A model generated the notes under the pieces. It made no database searches, was not told the origin of the DNA, and worked only from the letters and a program-made list of their open reading frames with translations. A program made the translations under genes and the position numbers. A stretch of DNA of 35,549 nucleotides from Alphaproteobacteria bacterium (GTDB lineage: Bacteria; Pseudomonadota; Alphaproteobacteria; RF32; CAG-239), in assembly GCA_017444525.1 (NCBI GenBank), contig JAFSWL010000034.1, positions 1-35,549 of the forward strand, written 5' to 3'. Shown here in pieces: positions 7,863 to 15,490 of this stretch; within the stretch, counting starts at the first letter, position 1; each line of letters opens with the position of its first letter.

Positions 7863-9827
7863 ATGAGTCTAACAAATAACAAACTGCAACAAATGGCTAC
7901 TGCATTGCGTATTCTTAGCGCCGAAGCCATCAATAAGGCCAATTCCGGACATCCCGGGATGCCTCTCGGAATGGCTGACGTGGCAACGGTTTTGTTCGCC
8001 AAATATCTGCACGTCAACCCATCGGCTCCGCAGTGGTTTAACCGAGACCGCTTTGTGCTTTCAGCCGGACACGGCTCTATGCTCTTATACTCGCTGTTTT
8101 ATTTTTTAGGCTATCCGGATGTTACTATTGAAGATATTAAGAACTTCCGTCAGCTTGGTTCTAACACCGCCGGACACCCTGAATACGGCCATTTAAGCGG
8201 AATTGATATGACCACCGGTCCGCTCGGACAAGGAATTTCTTCGGCAGTGGGTATGGCTTTAGCCGAGCGTGTGCTTAACGCACGTTTCGGTAATGACTTA
8301 TGCAACCACTATACTTATGTGATATGCGGCGACGGCTGCCTGATGGAAGGCATTTCCGAAGAAGCGATTTCTTTGGCCGGATTATGGAAACTCAATAAGT
8401 TGATTGTATTCTGGGATAACAATAACATAACTATTGACGGCACCGTAGATAAATCCAACGGCACTGACCAAATTGCCCGCTTCAAAGCTGTAGGTTGGAA
8501 CACCATCAGTATTGACGGACACGATTATGATGCCATTTCCGCAGCCATTGAAGAGGCTCAGCGCGCAAACAAACCGACGCTTATTGCCTGCAAAACCGTT
8601 ATCGGATATGGTGCTCCGACTAAGTGCGGCACCCCTAAAGTGCATGGTTCTCCGCTTGGTGAAGAAGAACTGGCAGCCATGAAACAGCGTTTCGGCTGGA
8701 CAGCAGAACCGTTTGAAATGCCGGCGGAAGTTATAGCCGCATGGCGCGCTGCCGGTCAAAAATCGGCCGCTTTGTATGACATATGGAAAAAATCCGCAGT
8801 CCAAAACTCCGACTTTGAAGATTACATCAATAATGTTCTACCCCAAAATTGGGATAAGGCTCTGAACAAGCTAAAACTAAAAGCTATTGAAGATAAAATT
8901 AAGTCAGCTACCCGCAAGGCTTCGCAAATGTGTTTGGAAAATATTGTGAAATACATTCCGCAGATTATCGGCGGTTCGGCTGATTTGGCGGCGTCGAATC
9001 TGACCTTTGTCGAAGGAATGAAGACTATTACCTCCGCCGATTATGACGGCAATAATATTATGTACGGAATCCGCGAACACGCCATGGGGGCAATTATGAA
9101 CGGACTGGCTTTGCACGGTGGAGTTATCCCTTATGGTGGTACATTTTTTGTTTTCTCTGATTATATGCGTCCGTCTATGCGTTTGGCGGCGCTTATGAGA
9201 TTGCGGGTGATATATGTTCTGACACACGATTCCATCGGTGTCGGTGAAGACGGACCGACACATCAGCCGATTGAACATCTGGCAGCCTATCGGGCTATGC
9301 CGAATATCAACGTATTCCGCCCATGTGATGTGGTAGAAACTGCCGAAGCTTGGCAGCTAGCGCTGGAGAGCACGCGTACTCCAAGTATTCTGGCGCTTTC
9401 GCGACAAAGTGTTCCTACCGTGCGTCATTCAAGTGGAGACAATCTGACTGCTAAAGGTGCGTACGTTATTTCGCCGAGCATCCATAAACCTGTCGCCACG
9501 GTTATTGCCACCGGCACAGAAGTCGCATTGGCTATTGAAGCGCAAAAGCTGTTGGCAAATGAGCATATCGGTATAAATGTCGTATCTATGCCGTGCCAAG
9601 AATTGTTTGACGCACAACCGACTGAGTATAAAGAGGCGGTGCTGGGCGACTTGCCGCGAATCGCCGTCGAGGCCGGAAGTTCTTACGGTTGGGAACGCTA
9701 TGTCGGATATGACGGCACAATTATCGGCATTGACAGTTTCGGTGCTTCCGGCAAAGGGGATGAAGTTTATAAACACTTCGGAATCACGGCGGAAAATATT
9801 GTTGCGAGTGTGAAAAAATATTTATAA
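7863..9827 (+). CDS. tkt: Transketolase
   Basis: Transketolase moves two-carbon ketol units between sugar phosphates in the non-oxidative pentose phosphate pathway, using thiamine diphosphate and a divalent metal. The 654 residues match the family length. Visible signatures are SGHPGMPLGMA, GHGSMLLYSL and GPLGQG. The thiamine-binding GDGCLMEG motif is followed by the WDNNNITIDG segment. GIREHAMG carries the catalytic Glu, and GEDGPTHQPIEHL comes from the pyrimidine domain. The start has AAGGAG six bases upstream and lies 15 bases after the methyltransferase gene, so it is the last gene of the run. A Rho-independent terminator follows. Nothing is missing. Confidence 0.97.
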   Translation: MSLTNNKLQQMATALRILSAEAINKANSGHPGMPLGMADVATVLFAKYLHVNPSAPQWFNRDRFVLSAGHGSMLLYSLFYFLGYPDVTIEDIKNFRQLGSNTAGHPEYGHLSGIDMTTGPLGQGISSAVGMALAERVLNARFGNDLCNHYTYVICGDGCLMEGISEEAISLAGLWKLNKLIVFWDNNNITIDGTVDKSNGTDQIARFKAVGWNTISIDGHDYDAISAAIEEAQRANKPTLIACKTVIGYGAPTKCGTPKVHGSPLGEEELAAMKQRFGWTAEPFEMPAEVIAAWRAAGQKSAALYDIWKKSAVQNSDFEDYINNVLPQNWDKALNKLKLKAIEDKIKSATRKASQMCLENIVKYIPQIIGGSADLAASNLTFVEGMKTITSADYDGNNIMYGIREHAMGAIMNGLALHGGVIPYGGTFFVFSDYMRPSMRLAALMRLRVIYVLTHDSIGVGEDGPTHQPIEHLAAYRAMPNINVFRPCDVVETAEAWQLALESTRTPSILALSRQSVPTVRHSSGDNLTAKGAYVISPSIHKPVATVIATGTEVALAIEAQKLLANEHIGINVVSMPCQELFDAQPTEYKEAVLGDLPRIAVEAGSSYGWERYVGYDGTIIGIDSFGASGKGDEVYKHFGITAENIVASVKKYL

Positions 9828-9844
9828 CAGCCTGAAATATTGCT

Positions 9845-9881
9845 AAAAACGGCGAAAATTCACATTTTTGCCGTTTTTTTT
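9845..9881 (+). terminator. Rho-independent terminator of the tkt transcript
   Basis: AAAAACGGC with a bulged G pairs with GCCGTTTTT around a short loop (CACAT), followed by a run of eight T. Confidence 0.8.
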
Positions 9882-9891
9882 ACAAAAATGC

Positions 9892-9920
9892 TTGACAAAA
9901 TATAAATAAAATGTTAAAAG
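9892..9920 (+). promoter_or_regulatory. Sigma-70-type promoter of the 123-residue orphan gene
   Basis: A perfect -35 box TTGACA (9892-9897) is followed after 17 bases by TAAAAG, with an extended TGT directly before it. It lies between the tkt terminator and the ATG at 9972, so the next gene is an independent unit with a leader of about 45 bases. Confidence 0.6.
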
Positions 9921-9971
9921 ATATGTTGCAATCAGAATTAGTTATATAGAATTATCAAAAAATTTCATATT

Positions 9972-10343
9972 ATGGAAAAGAAAATCATTACCGGTACAAT
10001 AGTTACATTAGTAACTTATCCGGAGAGTCTCTCGGTGATTGATATTCCCCATCATGGAGAATATAATAATCCGAGAATCGTGAAACTTACCCCGTGCATT
10101 AAACACGGTAGTAAGTATTTTGACCTCCGCACCAAGCGTGAGGTGTTTCGTACTGAGTCCTCGGTTGAGTGGCTTAATCTCTCTGGCACAGTTTTCCGTT
10201 ATCCTGACGGACATAATGTGTTAGTCTCGAAGAAGCTGGACGGCTCCGGCTACTTTGTAGCAGAAGAAATCGCCGAACATGGCATCACCAGCAATATGAT
10301 GCCGCGACGCATTTTCGACCGATCGAAGGAAAAAAGCGCATAA
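9972..10343 (+). CDS. Small orphan protein, function unknown
   Basis: This 123-residue soluble protein is not recognised. It has no signal peptide, membrane segment or known catalytic motif. It begins MEKKIITGTIVTLVTYPESL and reads as alternating beta strands, with a basic tail (RRIFDRSKEKSA). It has its own promoter upstream and a clean terminator downstream, so it is a single-gene transcript, which supports it being real. There is no obvious ribosome site before the ATG; the upstream bases are A/T only. Codon use is richer in C-ending codons (CTC, TCC, ATC) than in the neighbours. Its position between tkt and a converging large orphan gene marks an accessory seam. Confidence 0.65.
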   Translation: MEKKIITGTIVTLVTYPESLSVIDIPHHGEYNNPRIVKLTPCIKHGSKYFDLRTKREVFRTESSVEWLNLSGTVFRYPDGHNVLVSKKLDGSGYFVAEEIAEHGITSNMMPRRIFDRSKEKSA

Positions 10344-10347
10344 ATTT

Positions 10348-10387
10348 ACACCCGATGACCTAACCGTTATCGGGTGTTATCTTTTTT
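10348..10387 (+). terminator. Rho-independent terminator of the small orphan gene
   Basis: A perfect 9-bp stem, ACACCCGAT with ATCGGGTGT, is followed by TATCTTTTTT. It starts four bases after the stop codon of the 123-residue gene. Confidence 0.85.
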
Positions 10388-10412
10388 AAAACTCACGTTA
10401 TTATAAAAAGTA

Positions 10413-10447
10413 AACCCCGCCGCATTATTGCAACGGGGTTATTGTTT
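10413..10447. terminator. Second hairpin between converging genes, probably terminates the 1315-residue gene
   Basis: The stem is AACCCCG with CGGGGTT. T-rich tracts lie on both sides, GTTTTTT on the plus strand and TTTACTTTTTAT on the minus strand, so it can stop transcription from either direction. It lies 17 bases beyond the stop of the large minus-strand gene. Confidence 0.65.
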
Positions 10448-10463
10448 TTTGGTGCAGAATCTA

Positions 10464-13400
10464 TTATTCTCTACCGCTGTCATTCATGCGCGCATGACTG
10501 ACGTGGGTAGTTTTGCCGCCGCCGTCACGAGATTGCTTATTGGCATCAGGGCGCTTCAGATAATCCTTGGCATGGTCAATAAAGTTTTGGAATGTCCACC
10601 CGCTCGGCTCGCCAACCTTGCTTTCGTGGAAATTCTGCCGTGCTGCCGCCGTCACCGGATGTGTGACCGGATTTTTCATAAATGCAATGCGAACTTTGTT
10701 GGTATCCGGAATTTGGTTGTTTTCGCTCAAGATATTCTTGTGCGCTTTCTGCGCCTCTGCACTACCCAGATACGCTGACAAATTATCGCAAACACCTTGT
10801 TTATAATTTTCACGACGTTCCGTTAAAAATTCTTCCAGTGACTTACCTTTACCGGTTTCGGCATACTCAGCCAACACGCGCTTTTCGTAATCTTTATACT
10901 GTTTATTTTCATCCGGATCGGCGGCAACTTTTTTATCTTTCTTGCCGTCAAACTCAAACTTAGAGCGCGGGTCTTCACCATAAATAATTTGATATTCATC
11001 CATAATCAAATCTTTGGTAATATCAACCTTCTCCGGCTTTGTTTTCTGCACCGGCGAAGTTTTATCTACCGGCGGTTCTTTGATTACCGGCGGAGTTTTA
11101 TCCGTAGGTGGAGTCTGTACCGGCGGTTTTGGCTTAAAGACGCTGACAATTCTGTCGGCTACAGAGCCAATCCGTTTTTTCATTCCGCTGAAGGCGCCTT
11201 TTACCGGTTCCCAATAACCAAGACCAAATAATTTTTCACCGCCGTGATTGATTACCTCACCTACTTTGCCCGCAACCATTGTAAAGTGTTTACCTATATC
11301 GTATCCGGCATCGGCATTTTCATTGAATGACTGAACAGGATGAGCTTCCGGACCTGTGCCAAACAAAGTAATTTTTCCGGCATCATTGACATTATCATCA
11401 ATCTGCATACCGATAACATTGTCAATTTTTGTAAGCATACTTGCCAAACCATCAGGGTTTGAGGATTTGCCTGTAGAAACAACCTCTTTTAAGGCATCAA
11501 TATAGTTCATATCCGAACCGTCCGGCATTTGCATCGATAAATACTCACCTACGGTTGTACCCGCCGGAACATGCAATACATTAACAGCATAGTCAGTATT
11601 AATCGGAGTGTCCGGTTTCGGAGCCAAATAAGCCAACTGTTCAAATTTATAGCTCAATACATCCGTATTAGGGATGTATTCAGGATTTTGCGGATTATTG
11701 GCAATATCGGTATAAAATTGTCTGTCATCACCGATTGCCTGTGTAATGGCAGAACGCAGATTAGTTACTGCATCTGAAGAAACCACATTCGGATCAGATG
11801 GATCTTGTAAATCAGGAGCAACGTGAAAACGATTCAAAAATTCGCTGAAACGAGGGTCATCTAAGCGATTTGTGGCATGCTGATGTTCAATATTGCTGTA
11901 ATTATGCGAATCCGGACCTTGTTCTACGTGTCCCGGAGTATCAGGACCTTTTTCTTGCCAAGCCGGTGTAACTCCTATCATTGAGCCAATGTAGCTCCCC
12001 AATCCTCCGCCCACAGCAATAGCGGATACTTTTTTCAGTGACTGCAACAGTGCTTTACGTTTGGTAAGACCATGTTGGCGAGCTTCTTTATAGGTTCCGT
12101 ATCCGGCAACAGCCAAGCATCCGGCACCTAATGCTGCAGCTACCGGAACATTTCCCGTTATCAAACAAGCACCGGCGGCAAATCCGAGTGTTGATGCAAT
12201 ATTGGTTGTCGCATACGGTTGTTTGGTAAAAAATTCGCGTAATTTCGGCTTTTGATTATTTGCCTTAGCTTCCTTTTTATAATTTTTCCAATTCATATAC
12301 ATACCGACACCGGCCATTGTCATACTGGTAACCGCTGTTACCACAGGCAACGCTTTTGTTACCGCGACGGCCGGAGCAAGAGCCGTCAATCCTAAAGCGC
12401 TTGCAGCGTGTACACATCCGAGCGTGGCACCATAAGTTAGTAACTTCTGTGCCAAACTGGCACCTGCCGTCCATGCCGCGGTTTTAAACCAATTGACGCT
12501 GTATTCTCCTGTTTCATCAAAGCGTGTTCCTTTACGAGCATCATATTTTTCAATCGGGGCATACATTCTTTTCAACAATGCGTCTTTCGGATTATCAATG
12601 TGGGCTTCACTTGCCAAGCGCCCGATAATACCCATCGTATCATTGACTGAAAGCTGAGTTGCGGCATTAAATCCCCGAATTGACATATGCAACGGTCTCT
12701 CAGGGTCTGCCATACGAGCTTTGAACTCATTTAAATATTTTTCATCCGTAAATCTATCCGGTTCAATCAGTGCATTATGAACGTTTTCTTCCGCAGTTGC
12801 CCAAGCAAACGCTTGAGTTTTTAATCTATCCTGAAATGCAGCCTGTAAATTTTCATCTGATATTGATTTAACATCAGCCGACATATTCTCGATAATGGTA
12901 TTATTGCGGGCAAAATCAATCATTGTTTGCAATTGGCTGTTTGGCTTTACGGACATACCTTGCTGCCATATCAATGCTTCCTGATTTGTCTGCGGGTTAA
13001 TAAATTGCGGAACAACCTGCCCTTTTTCATCGTAGAAACGGATATTACTTAAGAATCTGTTTGTCTCATCATCTAAACCTATATTTTCAAAGCGTTTGGT
13101 TAATTCTTGATGATTTTTACGCACCTGATCAATATTATCTTTGGTTATGTCGGCAATTCCGCGATCTCTGTCGTAGTCAGTAATATCCATTTCTAATTTT
13201 TTATCGACGGCATCAATTTTTGCTTGTTGCTGTTCATTTACATCAGGACGACGTGTCGCTATCATTTCTTTATAGCCGCCATAAACATCGGCTATATTGA
13301 CGTTATCATCAAAATTATACTGATCTCTTACAATATTTCTGATACCGGTATAATATTCATCTGTGAGTTCATCCATACGCTTACCGGTGATATTACGGCG

Positions 13401-14411
13401 AGTTGTAAATTCATTTTTTACATTTTCATCTTTGGCTTTGGCTATTTCTTCGCCGTAGTAGTTATATACCTGTGTCAAAATTGTCGGCGGTACAACTTTC
13501 ATCATCTGTTCATTATTGGCTGCTCTGACAATTTGATCGGCAAACAATGCATTAAATTCACGACTTTCTTTATCCGACAAAGATGCAATAGCATTCTGCG
13601 CCGCGGTATATACTTTACTTTGATCTTGTAATTCCTCTGCCGAAAGCTGCGGATTGATCTTATTCATTGAAAGCAGAATATCGTATTTTAACCTATCGAA
13701 TTTGGCTTCATTTTTATCGGAATTATCTTCAAATTCACGTGCATCTTGCACAACAAACTCGTTTTGTTTGTGGTTGTCATTATCATTACCACCGTGATTG
13801 TTATCATTATCCGTCAAGGTGTCAACACTTTGTTTATTTTCATTTTCCGGCTGTTGTTGCGGTATCACCCCCACAGTAAGCGTTTCCTCTTTTTCTTTTT
13901 GTTCGGCCGCCGGAGATATCACGCCCACGTTAAGCGTATTTTCCGCATTCTCTACATTGTCATATTCTCCGGCAAGCCATGCCACATAATCAAGATCTGC
14001 TTTGTTATTATAATTTTCCGTTTCTTGCTGTTCACGAATGTTTGTCAGACTTCTTTTTAGCAAATCATTTGTAATTTGTTCAAGAGAAACACCTTTTTCT
14101 TTGGCATCATAATTCTTTACGGAAATATAAATCTGCTGAGCTGGAGTAAGCTGGTCAAAGCTGCGTATTGTAGTGAGTTCTGCGTCATTCAATGCTTCAA
14201 TATCTTCCTTATTGTTAGCCTGTCTGATTTCTTCCAAAAACTCCTTATCTGCATCGCTTAAATCATTAGAATGACTTTTGAAAGACATTAACAGCGCGGT
14301 TTGCTCATAGTCAGCAATTTGCGACAAATTTGTAATTCCGAATTCTTTTTGAATAAAGTCTAAAAATTCTGCATTATCCTTAACATCGGAAAAATTATTG
14401 TAAATAGCCAT
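10464..14411 (-). CDS. Giant orphan protein (1315 residues) with central hydrophobic domain and Pro-rich linker
   Basis: I do not recognise this protein. Residues 1-150 are helical and acidic. Residues 155-235 are a low-complexity linker rich in Asn, Asp and Gln, with the near-repeat TLNVGVISP / TLTVGVIPQ. Residues 240-640 form a long helical region. Residues 643-815 hold four or so Ala/Gly-rich hydrophobic segments (about 650-685, 688-706, 738-772, 795-813) with basic loops. A large C-terminal region of mixed structure follows. Residues 1093-1130 are a Lys/Pro repeat linker (PPVQTPPTDKTPPVIKEPP), ending in a mainly helical basic tail. There is no N-terminal signal peptide. The gene stands alone, with a strong promoter, AGGAGA before the ATG and its own terminator. 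Size, linkers and buried hydrophobic hairpins would suit a secreted effector or a cell-surface or compartment-membrane protein; this is inference. Confidence 0.8.
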   Translation of the reverse strand: MAIYNNFSDVKDNAEFLDFIQKEFGITNLSQIADYEQTALLMSFKSHSNDLSDADKEFLEEIRQANNKEDIEALNDAELTTIRSFDQLTPAQQIYISVKNYDAKEKGVSLEQITNDLLKRSLTNIREQQETENYNNKADLDYVAWLAGEYDNVENAENTLNVGVISPAAEQKEKEETLTVGVIPQQQPENENKQSVDTLTDNDNNHGGNDNDNHKQNEFVVQDAREFEDNSDKNEAKFDRLKYDILLSMNKINPQLSAEELQDQSKVYTAAQNAIASLSDKESREFNALFADQIVRAANNEQMMKVVPPTILTQVYNYYGEEIAKAKDENVKNEFTTRRNITGKRMDELTDEYYTGIRNIVRDQYNFDDNVNIADVYGGYKEMIATRRPDVNEQQQAKIDAVDKKLEMDITDYDRDRGIADITKDNIDQVRKNHQELTKRFENIGLDDETNRFLSNIRFYDEKGQVVPQFINPQTNQEALIWQQGMSVKPNSQLQTMIDFARNNTIIENMSADVKSISDENLQAAFQDRLKTQAFAWATAEENVHNALIEPDRFTDEKYLNEFKARMADPERPLHMSIRGFNAATQLSVNDTMGIIGRLASEAHIDNPKDALLKRMYAPIEKYDARKGTRFDETGEYSVNWFKTAAWTAGASLAQKLLTYGATLGCVHAASALGLTALAPAVAVTKALPVVTAVTSMTMAGVGMYMNWKNYKKEAKANNQKPKLREFFTKQPYATTNIASTLGFAAGACLITGNVPVAAALGAGCLAVAGYGTYKEARQHGLTKRKALLQSLKKVSAIAVGGGLGSYIGSMIGVTPAWQEKGPDTPGHVEQGPDSHNYSNIEHQHATNRLDDPRFSEFLNRFHVAPDLQDPSDPNVVSSDAVTNLRSAITQAIGDDRQFYTDIANNPQNPEYIPNTDVLSYKFEQLAYLAPKPDTPINTDYAVNVLHVPAGTTVGEYLSMQMPDGSDMNYIDALKEVVSTGKSSNPDGLASMLTKIDNVIGMQIDDNVNDAGKITLFGTGPEAHPVQSFNENADAGYDIGKHFTMVAGKVGEVINHGGEKLFGLGYWEPVKGAFSGMKKRIGSVADRIVSVFKPKPPVQTPPTDKTPPVIKEPPVDKTSPVQKTKPEKVDITKDLIMDEYQIIYGEDPRSKFEFDGKKDKKVAADPDENKQYKDYEKRVLAEYAETGKGKSLEEFLTERRENYKQGVCDNLSAYLGSAEAQKAHKNILSENNQIPDTNKVRIAFMKNPVTHPVTAAARQNFHESKVGEPSGWTFQNFIDHAKDYLKRPDANKQSRDGGGKTTHVSHARMNDSGRE

Positions 14412-14445
14412 AGTCGTTCTCCTGAATATATAAATCTATACGTTC

Positions 14446-14473
14446 AGTTTAGCATATTCTTGTGTTTTGTCAA
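14446..14473 (-). promoter_or_regulatory. Promoter of the 1315-residue gene
   Basis: On the minus strand TTGACA (complement of 14468-14473) is followed after 16 bases by TAAACT (complement of 14446-14451), with TGC forming an extended -10. The leader to the ATG is about 30 bases and contains AGGAGA. Confidence 0.6.
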
Positions 14474-14511
14474 ATATTTTCGCAAAATTTTATGTTAAAT
14501 TTTTGTTACAC

Positions 14512-14538
14512 AAAAAAACGGCGGATTTAATTCCGCCG
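14512..14538 (-). terminator. Rho-independent terminator of the peroxiredoxin gene
   Basis: Read on the minus strand, CGGCGGAA pairs with the TCCGCCG arm, followed by seven T. It lies just past the peroxiredoxin stop codon. Confidence 0.8.
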
Positions 14539-14554
14539 CTAATGTAAAATTTGG

Positions 14555-15247
14555 TTAAATTGTCAGATTATTCGTTGCCGTTTGCGAACGCATCAAGCAT
14601 CCCAATCCGCGGCATATTGCTTCGTCCAGCGCCAACAATTTATCGACAATTCGCAAAGTTTCATCAACGCTGCGCTCCATTTCTTTATCATATACTGCCT
14701 GATAGCGAATGGTATAGTTGCGGTCAATCAAAAAAGTGGCCCGCTGCGCCATACCGTCGGCGCGCAAAACTCCATAGCCGCGACTGATTTGCTTGTTGAT
14801 ATCCGATACCAAAGGGAAACCCACCTGCCCGATGCCGCCGTCGGCAAGCGACATTTTGCGCCAAGCCGCGTGCGCCGCCACAGAATCTACGCTAACCGCC
14901 ACTAATTTAACCCCACGATTGGCAAATGTTTCGTAAGCCTGATTAAAACTGCTGATTTCAAGCGGGCATACCGCCGAAAAATCCGCCAGATAAAACACGA
15001 GCAACGCATAACTGTTGTTGATATAATCAAAAAAGTTAAAGCTTTCGCCGATTGTGTTATCGGCAAAAACTGCCGGAGCGCTGAAATTAAGGGCTTGACT
15101 GCCTACCCCGACCGGTGTACCGGTTTCGGTTATGAGATTTTCCGCCACATAGCTGCGCCCCATATTACCGGGGGAAGTACAACCGCAGTTGTCGTCATCG
15201 GAACAATCGCAACGGCTGGCATAATCATATTTCCATACTTTCGACAT
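14555..15247 (-). CDS. AhpC/TSA-family peroxiredoxin with Cys-rich N-terminal extension
   Basis: The enzyme should reduce hydrogen peroxide or organic peroxides through a cysteine thiol. The thioredoxin fold covers about residues 44-205. The peroxidatic Cys94 lies in FSAVCPLE, matching the FTFVCPTE motif of AhpC. HAAWRK and GMAQRATFLID match the HKAW and GLADRATF segments of AhpC. The residues before the Cys read LADF instead of the usual PxDF/PADF, a small deviation. The usual C-terminal GEVCP motif is absent; Cys212 and Cys217 (ICRGLGC) are the candidate resolving cysteines. The first 25 residues contain Cys13, Cys15, Cys21 and Cys23 among acidic residues, an extension not typical of AhpC and possibly a metal site. 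AAAAGGAGG precedes the ATG. It appears monocistronic. Confidence 0.85.
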   Translation of the reverse strand: MSKVWKYDYASRCDCSDDDNCGCTSPGNMGRSYVAENLITETGTPVGVGSQALNFSAPAVFADNTIGESFNFFDYINNSYALLVFYLADFSAVCPLEISSFNQAYETFANRGVKLVAVSVDSVAAHAAWRKMSLADGGIGQVGFPLVSDINKQISRGYGVLRADGMAQRATFLIDRNYTIRYQAVYDKEMERSVDETLRIVDKLLALDEAICRGLGCLMRSQTATNNLTI

Positions 15248-15268
15248 ATTATCCTCCTTTTCAGAAAG

Positions 15269-15296
15269 AAAATATGCGCTAAATACGGAGTTTCAA
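15269..15296 (-). promoter_or_regulatory. Possible promoter of the peroxiredoxin gene
   Basis: On the minus strand TTGAAA and TATTTT are separated by 16 bases. This is a moderate match, correctly placed about 20 bases before the ribosome site. Confidence 0.4.
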
Positions 15297-15308
15297 TAAA
15301 TAAAAAAG

Positions 15309-15466
15309 GCACGGACTTACTAAAAATCCGTATAATGCGGTAAATAAGCAGCAGGATTCCGACGATAAGGAACAAAAAAATTGCACTCAAACCGCGGATA
15401 ATGAGTCTGATAGAAAAAGGCTTTTTCCCGTAGTGTACAAAGCAGTACATAAGGGAAAAAGCCTTT
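15309..15466. repeat. Dispersed repeat copy downstream of dnaK
   Basis: This stretch shares two modules with the region upstream of dnaK. One is CTAAAAATCCGTATAATGCG continuing into GTAAATA (about 15317-15344), against CTAAAAATCCGGATAATGCG continuing the same way at about 17549. The other is a TGTAC...GTACAT inner palindrome (15434-15450) enclosed in a longer stem. The modules keep the same order and orientation in both places. Weak open frames here translate to hydrophobic peptide shared with the other copy, as expected for a repeat rather than for two genes. Confidence 0.65.
15416..15466 (-). terminator. Long hairpin 3' of dnaK
   Basis: A perfect 14-bp inverted repeat AAAGGCTTTTTCCC / GGGAAAAAGCCTTT encloses a second stem TGTAC / GTACA. 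It lies 24 bases past the dnaK stop and on the minus strand is followed by TTCTATC, only a weak T tract. It can act as a terminator or a transcript-end stabiliser for dnaK, and it is also part of the repeat family. Confidence 0.6.
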
Positions 15467-15490
15467 GATTAGCAGACCATTAGGCGCGGT

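Noticed and set aside
8382-8804. 140-codon frame antisense to tkt
   Set aside because: It is a shadow of a clearly conserved gene.
9972-14411. Toxin-antitoxin or phage defence pair formed by the 123- and 1315-residue genes
   Set aside because: They converge, each with its own promoter and terminators, and neither shows nuclease, NTPase or toxin motifs.
15130-15450. Hydrophobic 106-codon minus-strand frame between peroxiredoxin and dnaK
   Set aside because: It overlaps the peroxiredoxin gene and the repeat hairpin, lacks a ribosome site, and shares peptide only with the other repeat copy.
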